64,000 bases of DNA from Chitinophaga eiseniae (GCF_012641265.1 NZ_JABAHZ010000005.1:496001-560000); one strand, 5' to 3'; counted from the stretch's first letter, positions 50,432 to 60,031 are shown. Program-made: numbers and translations. Notes: generated by a model not told the origin, from the letters alone.

Positions 50432-52018
50432 TTACTGGTAGTCTGGGTTTTGTTTTAATGCCGTATTAACATGAATTTCCTGCTCAGGAAGTGGGTACAG
50501 GTAATTCTTTGGAGAGGTAAATACTCTGTTTACCAGTCCGTCATATGTACCATTAAGCACCTGACCAGCAATTCTCCATCTTTTAATATCAAAATATCGG
50601 AAGCCTTCAAAGGCTAGTTCTACCCTTCGTTCATTGCGGATACGCTGGCGCATCTGGTCCTGTGAAAGACCTGCTGGCAAAGGAGGCATATTGGCACGGG
50701 CTCTTACCGCATTTACATCCTGGTAAACCTGTCCATTGGGTCCGCTTACTTCATTCACCGCCTCAGCATGAGTGAGTAATACTTCTGCATATCTCATCAG
50801 TGGTACGTATGCGGTATTAGGAACACCGGTTTTCTGTGTATTTACTCCTCCGTTTGCAACAACTTCCTCTTTATCGCATGATTTCCAATACAGATAAGGG
50901 ATGTAAGCAGTTTTAGCAGCGCCAATCAGATCAATCGAACCATCTTCCCAATGCACGGTGTCGCGGCAGACGGTTTGCGCCATGCGTGGATCACGGTTCC
51001 GGAAAAGGTATTTTTTATCTACCCGCGGATCCTGCGGATTGTACGGATCACCATTGCTGAACTCATAGGCATCCAGTAAAGATGGAAGCGGATGAACCGA
51101 TTGCCAGTAGAATTGCATGGTGGAGATCAGGAACCCCCAAAGTCCATATTTACTGTTGTTCGGAGCCAGATAAAAAGCAGCGAAAAGATATTCCGGGTTA
51201 TTTTCCTGTTGCCCTAACACATGTGAAAACAGCCCGCGATAGTATTTACCAAGTGAATATTTTCCGGAATTGATTATCTGGGAAGTCAACGTGGCCACTG
51301 TATTCATATCCCCGGCAACCGCCTTACCGGAAGCATCAAATCCATGGTAGAGATAGGCTCTCGCTTTCACCATCAGGGCTGCTGATTTTGTAACGTGTCC
51401 CTGGGAACCCCAGAAATCCTGATCTGGCAGATTGGCGATGGCAAAATCACAATCAGCCACAACCTGCTTGAAGATGGATTCTGCATCCGACTTGGGCACC
51501 ATTTGCGTTTCAAGGGTAAGTGGTTCTGTAACCAATGGTACAGCGCCGTAGAAGACCCATAGCCGGTAATACTCCATTGCTCTCAACAATTTAACCTGCG
51601 CCTCCAGGTTCGCCATATCCGCCTTACTCATATCGTTCCCGGTATACTTATTCAGGTTTGCCAGGAAAATATTATAGGTGGCGAGGCGCTGATATCCCCA
51701 AATATACCAGTTATCAGTGGCATGAGAAGACACAGTAATCCCCTGATTGATCAGTTGTTCATTGTTATAACTAAAAACGCTTACCCCATTATCGGAGATT
51801 CCGTCCAAATCCTGGATGCCGCTGGAGAGGTAATAATCCTGAATAGTATTATAACAGGCTGCCAATCCAAGCTTGAAATCATTCGCCGTTTTCCAGAATG
51901 TTCCTGAGCTCAGCTGGTCTGTGGGATTTTGATCGAGCACCTTTTGACAGGAAGAGAGTGGCGCTACGATCCCCGCTAATATGAATATGGATATATATAA
52001 ATACTTGGTCGCTTTCAT
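50432..52018 (-). CDS. susD: SusD-like nutrient-binding outer-membrane lipoprotein
   Basis: This 528-residue lipoprotein has lipobox PLSSC (Cys24). The SusD/RagB family order is clear: an N-terminal DQNPTDQLSSGTFWKTANDF helix block with TPR-like repeats, LRAMEYYRLWVFYGAVPLVTEPL, and the C-terminal NERRVELAFEGFRYFDIKRW followed by YLYPLPEQEI. It sits on the cell surface as the lid of the SusC transporter, binding the glycan. It follows susC by 11 bases and precedes the glycosidase gene. The ligand is unknown; substrate specificity cannot be read from sequence. Confidence 0.95.
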   Translation of the reverse strand: MKATKYLYISIFILAGIVAPLSSCQKVLDQNPTDQLSSGTFWKTANDFKLGLAACYNTIQDYYLSSGIQDLDGISDNGVSVFSYNNEQLINQGITVSSHATDNWYIWGYQRLATYNIFLANLNKYTGNDMSKADMANLEAQVKLLRAMEYYRLWVFYGAVPLVTEPLTLETQMVPKSDAESIFKQVVADCDFAIANLPDQDFWGSQGHVTKSAALMVKARAYLYHGFDASGKAVAGDMNTVATLTSQIINSGKYSLGKYYRGLFSHVLGQQENNPEYLFAAFYLAPNNSKYGLWGFLISTMQFYWQSVHPLPSLLDAYEFSNGDPYNPQDPRVDKKYLFRNRDPRMAQTVCRDTVHWEDGSIDLIGAAKTAYIPYLYWKSCDKEEVVANGGVNTQKTGVPNTAYVPLMRYAEVLLTHAEAVNEVSGPNGQVYQDVNAVRARANMPPLPAGLSQDQMRQRIRNERRVELAFEGFRYFDIKRWRIAGQVLNGTYDGLVNRVFTSPKNYLYPLPEQEIHVNTALKQNPDYQ

Positions 52019-52029
52019 AATTACTGGAT

Positions 52030-55000
52030 TTAGAATTTAGCAGAGATACCAAACGAGAATGCCTTGTTTTGCGGGTAAGATAGAAATCCTCCATCCTGTG
52101 GTTTCTCAGGATCTGTGCCAGGGAATTTTGTAAACGTCAGGAAATTATCAGCAGCAACAAAAATTCTGAGATACGATAATCCAACATGCGTTTTGCTGAG
52201 TGATGCGGCAGGCACAGTATATCCAACCTGCATTTGTTTAACACGCATATAGGATTTATCAAACAACTGATAGGTGGATGGATGACTCCAAACGCGCTGT
52301 GCACCTGCGGTGGTGTAGAAATACAAAATAGGGTCTGTATTGGAATGATTCTGAGGAGTCCAGTATTTATCCACCTTGTCTGCCATTGGCGGAGTTCCTG
52401 CATAAAAAGGCGTAAGTCCTGCTGTAAAAGAGTAGAATCCATATTGTCCTTTAACCCCCTGCAGGAAAGTATACAAATCAAATCCTTTCCACGCTAAACT
52501 AATGGTCGCACCATATACAAAAGAAGGGAATACTCCTTTCGTCATAACAACCCTGTCGTTATTGTCTATTACACCGTCATTATTGGTATCTTTATACCTG
52601 ATATCTCCGGCCTGTGTTGCATCTCCAAACTGTTTCGGCGCTTTATTCACCTCATCCTGCGTCTGGAATATGCCATCCATCTGCAGCAGATACCAGGAGT
52701 TCCAAGGAGTACCTTCTTTAATAACGGTGTTACCGTTGTCCTGTTGCGCACCGAATTTCACGGTAGTATTCCTGAAGCCACTGATATTAAATCCAACGTT
52801 ATAGGAAAAGTCTTTCATTGCTCCGGACTTGATGCTATTGTTATAGCTGATGGCCAGTTCCATTCCCGTATTTCTCATGGCGCCGCTATTTACGGTTGGT
52901 GGAGTCAGACCCACTACATACGCAACCTGTGCTGTACGCAGGATATTCTCTGTTTGTTTGCGATAGATATCAAATACCAGGTTGAAGTGATTAAACATAG
53001 TAAGGTCCAGACCAGCGTCCGACATGGTTGTTTCTTCCCAGGTAATATTCTCATTATTCAACCCTGAAACATAGGCGCCGGTTTGAAGTGTATTTCCGAA
53101 TGGATAAGGATTGCCCAGGTTCACCAATGCCTGATAAGGGTAATTACCTATATTCTGGTTACCCAATTTTCCCCAGGAAGCACGAAGTTTCATATCGTTC
53201 ACTATTCCACGGCTCTTTAATGCATCCATGAATCGCTCTTCGCTGATGCGCCAGCCAGCCGATGCCGACGGGAATATACCAAAACGCTTTTCCGGTGCCA
53301 GTCTTGAACTGCCGTCGTAACGCATGTTGAATTCGAAGAGATATTTTCCTTTAAAGTCATACTTAGCCCGACCAAATACTGAGCGCAGTGCCCAGGTGTT
53401 ACTTGTTCCTCCATTGAACTGAGGCGTAGCATCACCAGCATTCAATTCCTGCAATGTTGATCCGGTTGAAAAGCTGGGCCTTGATCCCGAAAGCTTGGAA
53501 TAATTCTCTTCTTCCTGGCTATAACCTGCCTGCACGCCTATATGATGATCGCCGAATGCATTATCATAATTTAAATAAGTATAAATACTTTTATAAATCG
53601 TCTGATCCATATACTCGCTCAATCCTATTGCAGGTATGTTATTAGACAATGCCATGCTATCCGGGTGGAAGAAATTATATGTTGGAATAGTATTTCCAAA
53701 TGCTTTGTTCTTGTTAAAATACCCATTCACTGCTCCCTTTGTATACCAATTCAAGCCCTTGAATAGTTTAAGATCCAGCCACAGTTGCGCATTAGCCGCG
53801 TAATCAACATTTCTGGCCACCTGCTCATTTGCCGCGAACTGGTTGGGTCTTACATATTCCCAGGGAAAAGCGCGATAAGTGTATCTGCCTGATCCGTCCT
53901 GCACCCAGGGCAACGCAGTGGGGGGATGAGCAAGGGCTTGATAATATGCATCATCTGCACCGTTTATAGGCTGAGATTGATCACCGGACTTCAGTCCCAT
54001 TGTAAGGCCGGCGCGCAGACGCTGACTTACTTCAGATGTCATGTTGAATAATGCATTATACTTTCTGTAGGAAAATCCCCGCATGATTCCCTGTTGATCA
54101 TTATAGCTGATAGATGCATCATAACTGGTCTTGCTTCCACCACTGATAGAAATATTATGGAGATAGGTAGGCGCCGTGCGGAACATTAATCCCTGCCAGT
54201 CAGCATTTGGATATTTGGAAGGATCGGTACTATTTTTATATTGATCAATTACTGACTGCGGATACATGAGATCAGGATTATTCACGCCTCCATTGATATT
54301 CGCCTGATTGAACAACTCCATATATTGCGCGGAATTGGTAACAAACTTTGGTAAACGTGTCGCTTTAGCCATTTGACCAGCAAAATCGTAAGAGACGGTT
54401 ACTTTACCAGATCTGTTAATTCCGCTCTTTAATGTTACGAGGATGACACCATTTGCCGCACGTGCACCATATATCGAAGCAGAAGCAGCATCCTTCAACA
54501 CAGAAATAGATTCGATCATCGTTGGGCTGTAGTCCGACAAATTTCCAGGCACACCATTGATAAGTACCAGTGGCGCCGAACCAGCCGGGCTGTAAGTACC
54601 TTGTCCCCTGATCAGGACATTTAAGTTTTCGGCACCTGGCTGCCCGGAATTCTGTGTGATCTGTACGCCTGGAAGCATACCTTCCAGCGCAGCAACCGGA
54701 TTGATTACCTGCCTCTTTGCTAAATCTGCCCCTTTCACAGTTGCCACCGAACCAGTAAGATTTACCTTTTTCTGAGTACCATATCCCACAACAACAATCT
54801 CCTGTTGTTGTTGGACCACCTGCTTAAGCACCACATTGATTTCGGTTTTGCTACCTATGTTTACTTCCTTTTGCTCCATTCCAATGAATGAATACACCAG
54901 GATTTTAGAGGTACCGTCCGGCACAACAATAGCATATTCACCATTGTTATCTGTACTGGCACCTTTATTAGTTCCTTTCAACACAACAGAAACACCCGGC

Positions 55001-55494
55001 AAAGGGCTGCCATTTTCATCCGTCACTTTTCCCCTCACCCTGTTTTCAACTGCCTCCACAGAAGGCGGCGGTACTGGCGTACGTTCTGTTTTCTGCTTAA
55101 TAATTACTGTTTTTTCGACAATAGAATACTCCAGGAATGAATTTTCCAGGCAGGCATGCAACGCTTTCTCAAGCGGTACAGACTTGAGGTCAACAGTCAC
55201 ACCGGCTACCCGGTCCAACAATTCATTTGGGTAAAGAAAATTATATTTTGTTTGTTTCCTTATTTCATTGAACACCTTTTTCAGCGGTGCATTGTGAACA
55301 GAAATAGAAACATTCTGCGAAAAAGCGCCTGCATTTACGTGGAGACAGGCAACTGTTAAAAGAAATGCCGTTAGTTTCATGATCAACAGCGTTTTGGTTG
55401 CGAGACAAAATCTTCTATTTGCCCCATTGGTTCTACATACACCAGCGCGCGCGATTTTTCGCCTGGAGTTAGTGCAAAGCGGATCTAATTCCAT
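52030..55494 (-). CDS. susC: SusC-like TonB-dependent transporter with STN signalling domain
   Basis: This 1154-residue outer-membrane protein imports oligosaccharides with energy from TonB. After a signal peptide comes an STN domain (SISVHNAPLKKVFNEIRKQT and VTVDLKSVPLEKALHACL), a carboxypeptidase-regulatory-like domain (GKVTDENGSPLPGVSVVLKG), a TonB box region, the plug (GYGTQKKVNLTGSVATVKG to LNVLIRGQGTY) and a 22-strand barrel ending in FSFGISAKF. The STN domain contacts the anti-sigma factor FecR in the inner membrane, so substrate binding can induce the locus. The ATG at 55380 (MKLTAFLLTVACLHVNAG) is an alternative start that gives a shorter signal peptide; the 38-residue extension is also seen in relatives. 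Confidence 0.95.
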   Translation of the reverse strand: MELDPLCTNSRRKIARAGVCRTNGANRRFCLATKTLLIMKLTAFLLTVACLHVNAGAFSQNVSISVHNAPLKKVFNEIRKQTKYNFLYPNELLDRVAGVTVDLKSVPLEKALHACLENSFLEYSIVEKTVIIKQKTERTPVPPPSVEAVENRVRGKVTDENGSPLPGVSVVLKGTNKGASTDNNGEYAIVVPDGTSKILVYSFIGMEQKEVNIGSKTEINVVLKQVVQQQQEIVVVGYGTQKKVNLTGSVATVKGADLAKRQVINPVAALEGMLPGVQITQNSGQPGAENLNVLIRGQGTYSPAGSAPLVLINGVPGNLSDYSPTMIESISVLKDAASASIYGARAANGVILVTLKSGINRSGKVTVSYDFAGQMAKATRLPKFVTNSAQYMELFNQANINGGVNNPDLMYPQSVIDQYKNSTDPSKYPNADWQGLMFRTAPTYLHNISISGGSKTSYDASISYNDQQGIMRGFSYRKYNALFNMTSEVSQRLRAGLTMGLKSGDQSQPINGADDAYYQALAHPPTALPWVQDGSGRYTYRAFPWEYVRPNQFAANEQVARNVDYAANAQLWLDLKLFKGLNWYTKGAVNGYFNKNKAFGNTIPTYNFFHPDSMALSNNIPAIGLSEYMDQTIYKSIYTYLNYDNAFGDHHIGVQAGYSQEEENYSKLSGSRPSFSTGSTLQELNAGDATPQFNGGTSNTWALRSVFGRAKYDFKGKYLFEFNMRYDGSSRLAPEKRFGIFPSASAGWRISEERFMDALKSRGIVNDMKLRASWGKLGNQNIGNYPYQALVNLGNPYPFGNTLQTGAYVSGLNNENITWEETTMSDAGLDLTMFNHFNLVFDIYRKQTENILRTAQVAYVVGLTPPTVNSGAMRNTGMELAISYNNSIKSGAMKDFSYNVGFNISGFRNTTVKFGAQQDNGNTVIKEGTPWNSWYLLQMDGIFQTQDEVNKAPKQFGDATQAGDIRYKDTNNDGVIDNNDRVVMTKGVFPSFVYGATISLAWKGFDLYTFLQGVKGQYGFYSFTAGLTPFYAGTPPMADKVDKYWTPQNHSNTDPILYFYTTAGAQRVWSHPSTYQLFDKSYMRVKQMQVGYTVPAASLSKTHVGLSYLRIFVAADNFLTFTKFPGTDPEKPQDGGFLSYPQNKAFSFGISAKF

Positions 55495-55748
55495 AACTTT
55501 GGTTGTTTGGGTGAGATAAATAAGCAGTCTTAAGCCGATTGTAGTTAATTGCCCAAATGATGACCGGGGGTGTTTCCAGCACTTCCGGCTTTTTTTAAGG
55601 CATCAGTAGTACTTTGTTAATCCATAACGTATGAAATTTTTAAGTGAACACTAATGTGGAATTCAGCAAATGAATCATCACAGATAAAGTGGGATGCCCT
55701 ATTCTTTGTTTTTCATTGTCTAACCAACATGTTTTGACGGGAAGGAAA

Positions 55749-56921
55749 TCAGCGCCGGACAATCACTGTCCTATCCTTGATTTCAAAGTTGACCGTTCCG
55801 GTTGCCTGCAACATTTCCAGGACTTTTGATAACGTGACATTACGTGAAATATTACCGCCAAAATGCGTGGGCACATTGGCTTCATACTGAACATCTATAT
55901 CGTACCACCGGGCTAATTGCCTCATGATGGAATGCAAATCGCTATTATCGAAATGAAAATTACCTTCCCTCCAGGCGGCTACCTGCTCCAGGTCAATGTC
56001 ATCTGCTATACTAATATTCTCTTCACTTTTCGTCTTCGCCTGCTGACCAGGTTTTAACAATACCGAAGCACCGGGTTTAGTTACCTTTACACGCCCTTCA
56101 AACAAGGTAGTTTTTACGCCATTTTCATCTTCGTAGCCATTGATGTTAAAATGTGTACCCAGCACGTCGACGGCCATTTGTCCCAATTTTACTTTGAAAG
56201 GCATTTTAGCATTTGCCGCTACTTCAAAATACGCTTCCCCTGTTACTTCCACAATCCGTTCATTCCCCTCAAAAAAGGTTGGATAACGAATGGAACTTTC
56301 AGCATTTAGCCATACTTTGGTGCCGTCAGCTAATTTCACCTGGAATTGCCGCCCCCTGGGTGTTGATAAGGAGTTATATGCCGGATGCTGACCGGATGCT
56401 GCTTCCCTGGCATAGCTCAGCTCTCCATCCTGTTTAAGGATTTTTGTATCCTCATCCTGGTTGATCATTCCATTGCCCGCGCTGTCCAATGCAATTTGTT
56501 TTCCATTAGCCAGCGTAAGAACGGCGCCACTTCTTCCGGGCTGTACATCCGTTTTTTCGATTTTTGCCAGTTCCTTATGGTGGGGCTTCTGCAGCAACAG
56601 GTAGCCACCCAATAAGATGCCCGTGGCCACAGCCGCAACGGCTATCCAACGGCGTAGGTTCATTTGCAGTATGGTACCGGGTTGCCTGTTGTTTTTTCCG
56701 TCATCGATGTTTGCCAGCAAGGAAGCAAGCACCGCTTCCTTGTCACTATCCCCTCCCTGCATAACAAAGGCTTCGTCATTCATCATCTCCTCCATTATCT
56801 CTTCCAGTTCCTTCCGGTCGTACTTCCTTTCCGCCAACAGGTCGTAAAGCTGCAAAAAGTCTTCCTCACTGAGGTTGTCATTCAGATACTGCCTAAAAAG
56901 TATTTTTATTTCCTTTGACAT
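55749..56921 (-). CDS. FecR-family anti-sigma factor
   Basis: This 390-residue protein has an N-terminal cytosolic sigma-binding part, a single transmembrane helix (WIAVAAVATGILLGGYLLL, about 90-108), the periplasmic FecR domain (YNSLSTPRGRQFQVKLADGTK, RYPTFFEGNERIVEVTGEAYF) and a C-terminal DUF4974/STN-like domain (FDNSDLHSIMRQLARWYDIDVQY). The last domain can pair with the STN domain of SusC. It holds the ECF sigma factor until SusC signals that substrate is present. It lies 68 bases after the sigma gene and 254 bases before susC. Confidence 0.95.
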   Translation of the reverse strand: MSKEIKILFRQYLNDNLSEEDFLQLYDLLAERKYDRKELEEIMEEMMNDEAFVMQGGDSDKEAVLASLLANIDDGKNNRQPGTILQMNLRRWIAVAAVATGILLGGYLLLQKPHHKELAKIEKTDVQPGRSGAVLTLANGKQIALDSAGNGMINQDEDTKILKQDGELSYAREAASGQHPAYNSLSTPRGRQFQVKLADGTKVWLNAESSIRYPTFFEGNERIVEVTGEAYFEVAANAKMPFKVKLGQMAVDVLGTHFNINGYEDENGVKTTLFEGRVKVTKPGASVLLKPGQQAKTKSEENISIADDIDLEQVAAWREGNFHFDNSDLHSIMRQLARWYDIDVQYEANVPTHFGGNISRNVTLSKVLEMLQATGTVNFEIKDRTVIVRR

Positions 56922-56989
56922 AAATAGTGCTTACTATCTATAAAGACAGACGAGCGGAGAAAAAGAAAACATTGTTTTTGAAAAAATCT

Positions 56990-57586
56990 TTAAAAAGAGA
57001 GAGAAAGAATTAAATATATAATAATCAACAGGTTATGAATATTCTTTAAAAGTCTTTTCCGGAGCAGCTGTAATGCCCGCACCATATAGGTTTTGGAGGA
57101 AAGCGGTGTAATATCCAAGCGGGTAGCTATTTCGTCATGACTTAATCCTTCTATTCTATGAAGGATAAATACCTGGCGAAGTTGGGATGGCAAAGATCGA
57201 ACAGCATGTTGTACGTCATCCCGCAAATGTTTTCTCTCCAGCGTTTCCTGTGGAGATAAAGGGGAAGACGCAAAGTAGGCAACGAGGAAATTTTTATTAG
57301 ACTCCCTTATCGTGGTCGCCTCCAGGTGGTTAAGGGCTAAATTTCTTGCTATTGTACTAAGGTAGGCCTTGAAATTTTTAACCTCCGGTAATCTCTCCCG
57401 GTTATCCCATACTTTGAGAAATACCTCCTGGGCCAGGTCCCTTGCCGATTCCGGAGATTTTGTAATACGTAAGCCCAAACTATATATAAGTGTCCAATAT
57501 TGATCAAACAGCTCCTGGAATGCAAGCTTGTTTCCACCCGCCAGCAATGCTAATAATTCATGTTCACAACGTGGTAAATTTTCCAA
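56990..57586 (-). CDS. ECF-type RNA polymerase sigma factor
   Basis: This 198-residue sigma-70-family protein has region 2 (DLAQEVFLKVWDNRERL and VKNFKAYLSTIARNLALNHL) and region 4 (SLPSQLRQVFILHRIEGLSHDEIA, then MVRALQLLRKRL). It belongs to the Bacteroidota ECF group found with FecR and SusC/SusD. It heads the locus and probably drives susC, susD and the glycosidase gene when released from FecR. The hydrophobic C-terminal tail (LLIIIYLILSLSF) is unusual and may anchor the protein to the membrane. Confidence 0.94.
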   Translation of the reverse strand: MENLPRCEHELLALLAGGNKLAFQELFDQYWTLIYSLGLRITKSPESARDLAQEVFLKVWDNRERLPEVKNFKAYLSTIARNLALNHLEATTIRESNKNFLVAYFASSPLSPQETLERKHLRDDVQHAVRSLPSQLRQVFILHRIEGLSHDEIATRLDITPLSSKTYMVRALQLLRKRLLKNIHNLLIIIYLILSLSF

Positions 57587-57680
57587 TTAAGGTATTTTGC
57601 TAGGTACAAGATACATATTTCCATTTATTTTATTTTCCAAAGACTGATAGTAATTGTTGACCGAACGAGCGATAAAAAAC

Positions 57681-57708
57681 GTAAGGCACCGTCAACACGA
57701 TGCCTTAC
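57681..57708. terminator. Hairpin between the esterase gene stop and the ECF sigma gene
   Basis: An 8-base stem (GTAAGGCA with TGCCTTAC) around a 12-base loop lies 10 bases past the minus-strand esterase stop (57718) and upstream of the sigma gene start. It is a moderate terminator for the esterase transcript. Confidence 0.6.
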
Positions 57709-57717
57709 CCTGTATTC

Positions 57718-58656
57718 TCACCTGTTACTTGCCAGATAGGCGGCCGCCTCTTCGACTGCCTGCCTCCCCGCAGCTATAATGCCGCCCATCTGGAAGAAGC
57801 CGTGGACCATACCTGCATACTCGGTTAGCTTTACCTCCACTCCGGCGGACCGTAGCTGCTGTGCATATTGAATGGCTTCATCCCTTAATGGGTCATATTC
57901 CGCTGTGATGATAAGCGCAGGCGGCAGCCCGGATAAATCGATGGCTAAAAGCGGCGCCGCGTCAGGATGATTACGGTTAATTAAATCAGGCGTATACAAG
58001 TCCCACGCTATTTCCGCTCCCTCCAGGGTGAGATTAGGGCCATCAGCAAACTGCTTCCAGGACTTTGTGCTGAGAGAAGAATCCGTTACGGGGTAAATTA
58101 ATACCTGGCAACGGATGTTTATTCCCATACCCACTGTAGCTTTCCTGGCAACAACCGTAGCCAGCGCCCCGCCGGCGCTGTCACCCATCAATGCGATATT
58201 CGCAGCATCAATTCCCAAAGTAGCCGCCTGATCAACTACCCATTCCAATGCAGCGCAACAGTCATTCAGCCCAATAGGAAAGGGATATTCCGGGGCCAAC
58301 CTGTAGTCAACTGAGATTACTATAGATCCCGATAACCTGGCTAGGGTACGCAGTGGCCGGTCATGTGTATCAAGACTTCCTGCATTAAACCAACCGCCGT
58401 GAAAATATAAAACCGCCGGTAACAAAGGCTGACCGGAGGGGCGGTAAATGCGAATGTTAAAAGTACTTCCATCCGATGATGAAATTGCCTGTTCTTCAAT
58501 AGAAAATATCTCTTCCGGTTCACCTGCCATAGGAATAAAGCCTTCGTAAAACTTGCGGCCAACCAGTATGCTATCTTCCATTTCAGGGACGTTAATAGCC
58601 CGTATAAATTCCAATGCCTTATCAACTTCAGGCGACAATACCAGGTTATTGTTCAT
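57718..58656 (-). CDS. Alpha/beta-hydrolase esterase, HSL (hormone-sensitive lipase) family
   Basis: From the ATG at 58656 (MNNNLVLSPE) the protein has 312 residues and no signal peptide. HSL-family motifs are YFHGGWFNAGS (oxyanion HGG), SVDYRLAPEYPFPIGLNDC, the nucleophile GDSAGG, the acid in AEYDPLRDE and the His in GMVHGF. It should hydrolyse short acyl esters in the cytosol. Starting at 58773 would overlap the LysR gene, so the later ATG is chosen. It is divergent from a LysR regulator, with an 89-base gap between the starts, a classic LysR-target arrangement. Confidence 0.92.
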   Translation of the reverse strand: MNNNLVLSPEVDKALEFIRAINVPEMEDSILVGRKFYEGFIPMAGEPEEIFSIEEQAISSSDGSTFNIRIYRPSGQPLLPAVLYFHGGWFNAGSLDTHDRPLRTLARLSGSIVISVDYRLAPEYPFPIGLNDCCAALEWVVDQAATLGIDAANIALMGDSAGGALATVVARKATVGMGINIRCQVLIYPVTDSSLSTKSWKQFADGPNLTLEGAEIAWDLYTPDLINRNHPDAAPLLAIDLSGLPPALIITAEYDPLRDEAIQYAQQLRSAGVEVKLTEYAGMVHGFFQMGGIIAAGRQAVEEAAAYLASNR

Positions 58657-58745
58657 ATTTTTTCCTGCAAAAATGCATGCCGAAAGGTCATAAAATAAAA
58701 TAGTATGATTTATCTTCTTCATAAAAATATTTATACCTTCACCAT

Positions 58746-59630
58746 ATGGTAAATCTGGAATGGTATAGGACATTTAAGGCGGTATACCAAACAGGATCAC
58801 TGACCGCTGCCTCCAAAGCTTTATTTATTTCACAACCCAATGTCAGCCAGCATTTATCCGCGCTGGAGGCGCATGTAGGTAAACAGCTTTTTGAACGTAA
58901 ACCCAGGCTGGTACCTACAGATTATGGTAAATTATTCTATACACAATTGGTCGAGCCTCTTGAAAAGCTGGAAAACCTTGAAGTTTCCTTCACAGCACTG
59001 TGCAGGAGACAACAATTACCAACCATCCGCCTGGGCACCGTCAAAGAATTATTTCATTCCGTTTCGCTGAAACGGCTGACTCATCTTTCCTCAGATTTAA
59101 CTGTATCTTTTGGGATAACCAAAGATCTGTTAGCGAAGCTAAGCGACGGGGATCTTGACTTTGTAGTAGCTACCCACCAGGTAGACAGGAAAGACATTGT
59201 ATTTGAACCTGTTTTTACAGAATCATTTGTGCTTGCGGGTAATCCTGCCCTCGATATCAGTGCATTCCGTACGTTAGTCAAAAGGCAAGACTGGAATAAA
59301 GCCGAAGAATGGCTCTTACAACAAACCTGGTTTGCTTACAGTGCAGATTTAGCTATTATACGAAGATTCTGGCTCGTTAACTTTCAAAAAAGGCCCGCCA
59401 TTAAACCGCGGTTTATTATCCCTGATATGAATACCATTTTACAAGCCATCAGTGAATACGGGGGGCTTACCATTGCCGCTGACTACCTGGTAAAAGACCT
59501 GAAGAAAACGGGAAAACTAATAGAAATATGGAAAGGCAGCATCCCTACTACCAATACGATTTACCTTGCTTATAATAAAACAAAAACAACGATGGCGCAG
59601 GTGGAGCTCGTTAAATCGTTATTGAAATAA
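58746..59630 (+). CDS. LysR-family transcriptional regulator
   Basis: This 294-residue regulator has an N-terminal winged helix-turn-helix (FKAVYQTGSLTAASKALFISQPNVSQHLSALE), followed by a type 2 periplasmic-binding-like effector domain. It is divergent from the HSL-type esterase gene, which it probably controls. The shared 89-base region is AT-rich; I see no clear T-N11-A palindrome. The start is the ATG at 58746, with MVNLEWYRTF typical for the family. Confidence 0.94.
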   Translation: MVNLEWYRTFKAVYQTGSLTAASKALFISQPNVSQHLSALEAHVGKQLFERKPRLVPTDYGKLFYTQLVEPLEKLENLEVSFTALCRRQQLPTIRLGTVKELFHSVSLKRLTHLSSDLTVSFGITKDLLAKLSDGDLDFVVATHQVDRKDIVFEPVFTESFVLAGNPALDISAFRTLVKRQDWNKAEEWLLQQTWFAYSADLAIIRRFWLVNFQKRPAIKPRFIIPDMNTILQAISEYGGLTIAADYLVKDLKKTGKLIEIWKGSIPTTNTIYLAYNKTKTTMAQVELVKSLLK

Positions 59631-59632
59631 TA

Positions 59633-59728
59633 GCGACAAATCATCCCTCATTTACATCAATTGCGACAAAAAATGTCGTAATTGTCGCGAAATTGTCGCA
59701 AAACACAGCTTTGCGACAATTTTGTCGT
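59633..59728. repeat. Clustered TTGCGACAA repeats in alternating orientation
   Basis: At least seven copies of GCGACAA or its complement TTGTCGC (two as the variant TGTCGT) occur within 96 bases: GCGACAA at 59633, 59663 and 59713, TTGTCGC at 59682 and 59693, and variants at 59674 and 59722. Two pairs form hairpins (TTGCGACA..TGTCGTAA, and AATTGTCGCAAA..TTTGCGACAATT). It may be a set of binding sites for a dimeric DNA-binding protein. Confidence 0.7.
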
Positions 59729-59749
59729 AAAGTTGGTAAAATGTCATAA

Positions 59750-59932
59750 AGTAAAGGGCAAAAAGTTACACTATTCCTGGTGGATCAATCCACAGAATTT
59801 CCTAAGGCAGGCAGAAACAATCTAATAGGGGTTATTGAAACAGCGTTGCTCTCGCTGCATGAAGGAAATTTTGCGCGATACCAGGTACGGCCATCAGAAT
59901 TTAGAAAATGGCAGGAGGAGTGGAAGAAGTGA
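59750..59932 (+). pseudogene. Possible remnant of a small uncharacterised gene
   Basis: A frame of 60 codons (61 with the stop) encodes VTLFLVDQSTEFPK, then IETALLSLHEGNFARYQVR and ends FRKWQEEWKK. The composition is protein-like, with alternating hydrophobic helix faces. An ATG at 59741 lies in the same frame, but a TAA follows at 59747-59749, and only a GTG at 59780 is left as a start. I recognise no family. It may be a gene disabled by a single nonsense change, or a true short GTG-start gene. Confidence 0.35.
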
Positions 59933-59955
59933 GAACCAATCACCTCAAATTCCAT

Positions 59956-60031
59956 TGTAGCTCAAAAGTCATTGAAATGAAGCTCAAAAAAACCACTTTT
60001 TGAGCTTCATTTCAATGACTCCTGAGCTACA
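59956..60031. repeat. Long palindrome with 35-base arms
   Basis: Arms 59956-59990 and 59997-60031 differ at two positions around a 6-base centre. The sequence (TGTAGCTC, CATTGAAATGAAGCTC) does not belong to families A or B. It lies 32 bases past the stop of the convergent TlpA-like gene, with A and T runs at the centre, and may serve as its terminator. Confidence 0.85.

Noticed and set aside
57718..59630. Esterase and LysR as part of the adjacent glycan locus
   Set aside because: They are divergent with a hairpin between the esterase stop and the sigma gene and carry no PUL-type secretion signal; a separate unit is more likely.
59633..59728. CRISPR-like array
   Set aside because: Repeat units are only 7-9 bases, alternate in direction and lack regular unique spacers; no cas genes are present.
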